Positions 14,328-15,696 of a stretch of DNA of 15,696 bases are shown in pieces. Under the pieces are notes generated by a model. That model searched no databases. It saw nothing but the letters and a program-made list of their open reading frames with translations, and was not told the origin of the DNA. The number at the start of each line of letters is the position of its first letter. The stretch's first letter is position 1. The stretch is from 40-80 sp964503665 (GTDB lineage: Bacteria > Bacteroidota > Bacteroidia > Flavobacteriales_D > Crocinitomicaceae), in assembly GCA_964503665.1 (NCBI GenBank), contig CAZDAR010000053.1:1-15696 (forward strand), read 5' to 3'. A program made the position numbers and the translations under genes.

Positions 14328-15696
14328 ATGAAAAAATTAACATTATTTATTTTCTTCACAGTGTTGTCTGTGATAAATTTACACGCACAACCACCCGCTT
14401 GTACAGGAAATGCAGCTCCTGGTAACACTTGTGCTATTGCAACTCCTATTTGTAATGTCAATGGTTATTGTGGTCAGACCAGTTCTTCGTATACTGCTAA
14501 CTTTTGGTCACAATTAGGAAGTGCTTCTACTGGTACAGGCGCCTTTTGTGGTAGTATTGAGAATAATTCTTTTCTTACTTTTACCGCATCTTCTTCCACT
14601 ATTGCTTTTGACGTATGGGTGTACAACTCTCAAATGGGTTATGGTATACAAATTATGATATTTTCTACTGCGACACCATGTACAGGTGCTGTAACGAAGT
14701 ATTATTGTAATGGAAATATGACTCCTACTGGTAATGGGGTAGGTTCTACTCCACATAATGTTTCTGCATCTGGTCTGATTCCTGGGAACACTTACTATAT
14801 CATGATTGATGGTAATGCAGGAGACGTTTGTGATTATACTTTTGCAGCAACAGGAGGAGTAGCTACTGAAATTATGACAAATGACGGTCATAGTACATAT
14901 AACCCCACTAATTCCACCTATAAAGTTTGTTCAGGGGAAAGTCTTAATTTAACCGCTTCTGGTGGTTCTGGCACTGTATACACATGGACAGGTCCAGGTT
15001 TGAGTTCAACAACAGGTTCTTCTGTTACGATTACGCCTCCTACTACTCCGGGCACATATAACTATACAATTACCACGAATGGAGCCACATCATTAGGTTG
15101 TCCCGATATTAAAAATTATAATTTTAAAATTGTTGTAGGGCCTATTATTAACTTAACTGCTTCTGCTGTTTGTGCTGGATCAGGCACAACCGTTTCAGGG
15201 TCTTTTTCATTGAGTACAGCCATAAATACAGGAACCTTAACTGTTACTTCTTCTTGTGGAGGAAGTCAGACTTTTAATGCTCCTTTTTATAGTGCTTCAT
15301 CGGTCTTAAATTATAATTACTCTTTTACTGGAAGTGCTGGAAATGGTCAAAACTGTACCATTACTGCCGCTCTATCTAATAGCGCAGGTTGTACATCAAC
15401 TACAACTTATGTTGAACCAAATTGTTGTGTAGACCCTCCAACTCCAACAGTTAATACCACACCAGCGACATGTCTTGCAGCAGGTTCAAGTATAATTACA
15501 AATTATAATGCAGCTTATACCTATGTGTTTTTACCAGCAGGTCCTACTGTAGGAGCAGGAGGGGTAATAAGTGGAGCGACATTGGGAACCTCTTATACAG
15601 TAAGAGCAACTTCTGGTGGCTGCTCTTCTTCTACGGCACCATTTACAAATCCAGTTATAAAGCCAACACCAGTCGCACCAATAATTACCACGACGG
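14328..15696 (+). CDS. Large secreted cysteine-rich repeat protein, N-terminal part only
   Basis: The frame runs without a stop from the ATG at 14328 to the window end (456 codons). A signal peptide (about 1-20, ending LHAQ) precedes an N-terminal domain (about 24-183) with several cysteines and GLIPGNTYYIMIDGNAGDVCDY, resembling N-terminal modules of Bacteroidota surface proteins. An Ig/PKD-like domain follows (about 199-272), then a Cys-rich segment. From about residue 373 a repeat begins with PTPTVNTTPATC, and a second copy begins near 448, a period of about 77 residues. Composition is rich in Ser, Thr, Gly and Asn with paired cysteines. Such proteins in gliding Bacteroidota often end with a type IX secretion signal, but the C-terminus is outside the window. 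A role in adhesion is inference. Confidence 0.88.
   Translation, partial: MKKLTLFIFFTVLSVINLHAQPPACTGNAAPGNTCAIATPICNVNGYCGQTSSSYTANFWSQLGSASTGTGAFCGSIENNSFLTFTASSSTIAFDVWVYNSQMGYGIQIMIFSTATPCTGAVTKYYCNGNMTPTGNGVGSTPHNVSASGLIPGNTYYIMIDGNAGDVCDYTFAATGGVATEIMTNDGHSTYNPTNSTYKVCSGESLNLTASGGSGTVYTWTGPGLSSTTGSSVTITPPTTPGTYNYTITTNGATSLGCPDIKNYNFKIVVGPIINLTASAVCAGSGTTVSGSFSLSTAINTGTLTVTSSCGGSQTFNAPFYSASSVLNYNYSFTGSAGNGQNCTITAALSNSAGCTSTTTYVEPNCCVDPPTPTVNTTPATCLAAGSSIITNYNAAYTYVFLPAGPTVGAGGVISGATLGTSYTVRATSGGCSSSTAPFTNPVIKPTPVAPIITTT

Noticed and set aside
14514..14891. Minus-strand reading frame of 125 codons opposite the surface protein
   Set aside because: The Cys/Ser/Arg/Thr-rich translation is a mirror of the Thr/Gly/Asn-rich coding strand, and the plus-strand frame has a signal peptide and domains.

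Overview
The window is AT-rich (about one third G+C by eye) and reads as a Bacteroidota chromosome, most likely Flavobacteriales. The supporting signs are Reg_prop/Y_Y_Y sensor architecture, a ComEC without the C-terminal beta-lactamase-like domain, a DUF4783 protein, a Cys/Ser/Thr/Gly-rich secreted repeat protein, absence of Shine-Dalgarno sequences, and promoters of the TTG-N19-TAnnTTTG type. Similarity of the terminal repeat protein to Fluviicola/Crocinitomicaceae surface proteins is a guess from memory.

Layout. Positions 1-180 hold the 5' part of a tRNA-Val(TAC) on the minus strand, a degenerate tRNA-like copy directly upstream of it, and a strong stable-RNA-type promoter. Positions 316-4182 encode a very large membrane sensor: secreted beta-propellers, Y_Y_Y domain, one membrane helix, coiled coil, class III adenylate cyclase and a C-terminal HD domain. 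Positions 4357-6677 are the conserved acpP-fabF-rnc unit (fatty-acid synthesis plus RNase III) behind a promoter overlapped by a palindrome. On the minus strand follow a SUFU-domain protein (6699-7301) and comEC (7412-9304, probably longer at its N-terminus), with two tandem hairpins between them.

Positions 9538-12355 form a redox operon: two tandem, diverged PaaE/ferredoxin-reductase-like flavo-iron-sulfur proteins and a translationally coupled short-chain dehydrogenase, with no oxygenase genes nearby. A DUF4783 protein follows (12399-12782). Positions 12816-13357 are a frameshifted, 3'-truncated IS5-type transposase relic, then about 640 bases without genes. The window ends with a small secreted protein of unknown function (13998-14315) and the N-terminal 456 residues of a large secreted repeat protein (14328 to beyond the end), probably co-transcribed.

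Housekeeping genes (tRNA, acpP-fabF-rnc, comEC) alternate with signalling, redox and surface functions. I see no CRISPR array, prophage or intact mobile element. The items most worth a second look are the propeller-cyclase-HD fusion, the comEC reading frame that continues upstream without a standard start codon, the paired PaaE-like reductases, and the promoter followed by a decayed tRNA.
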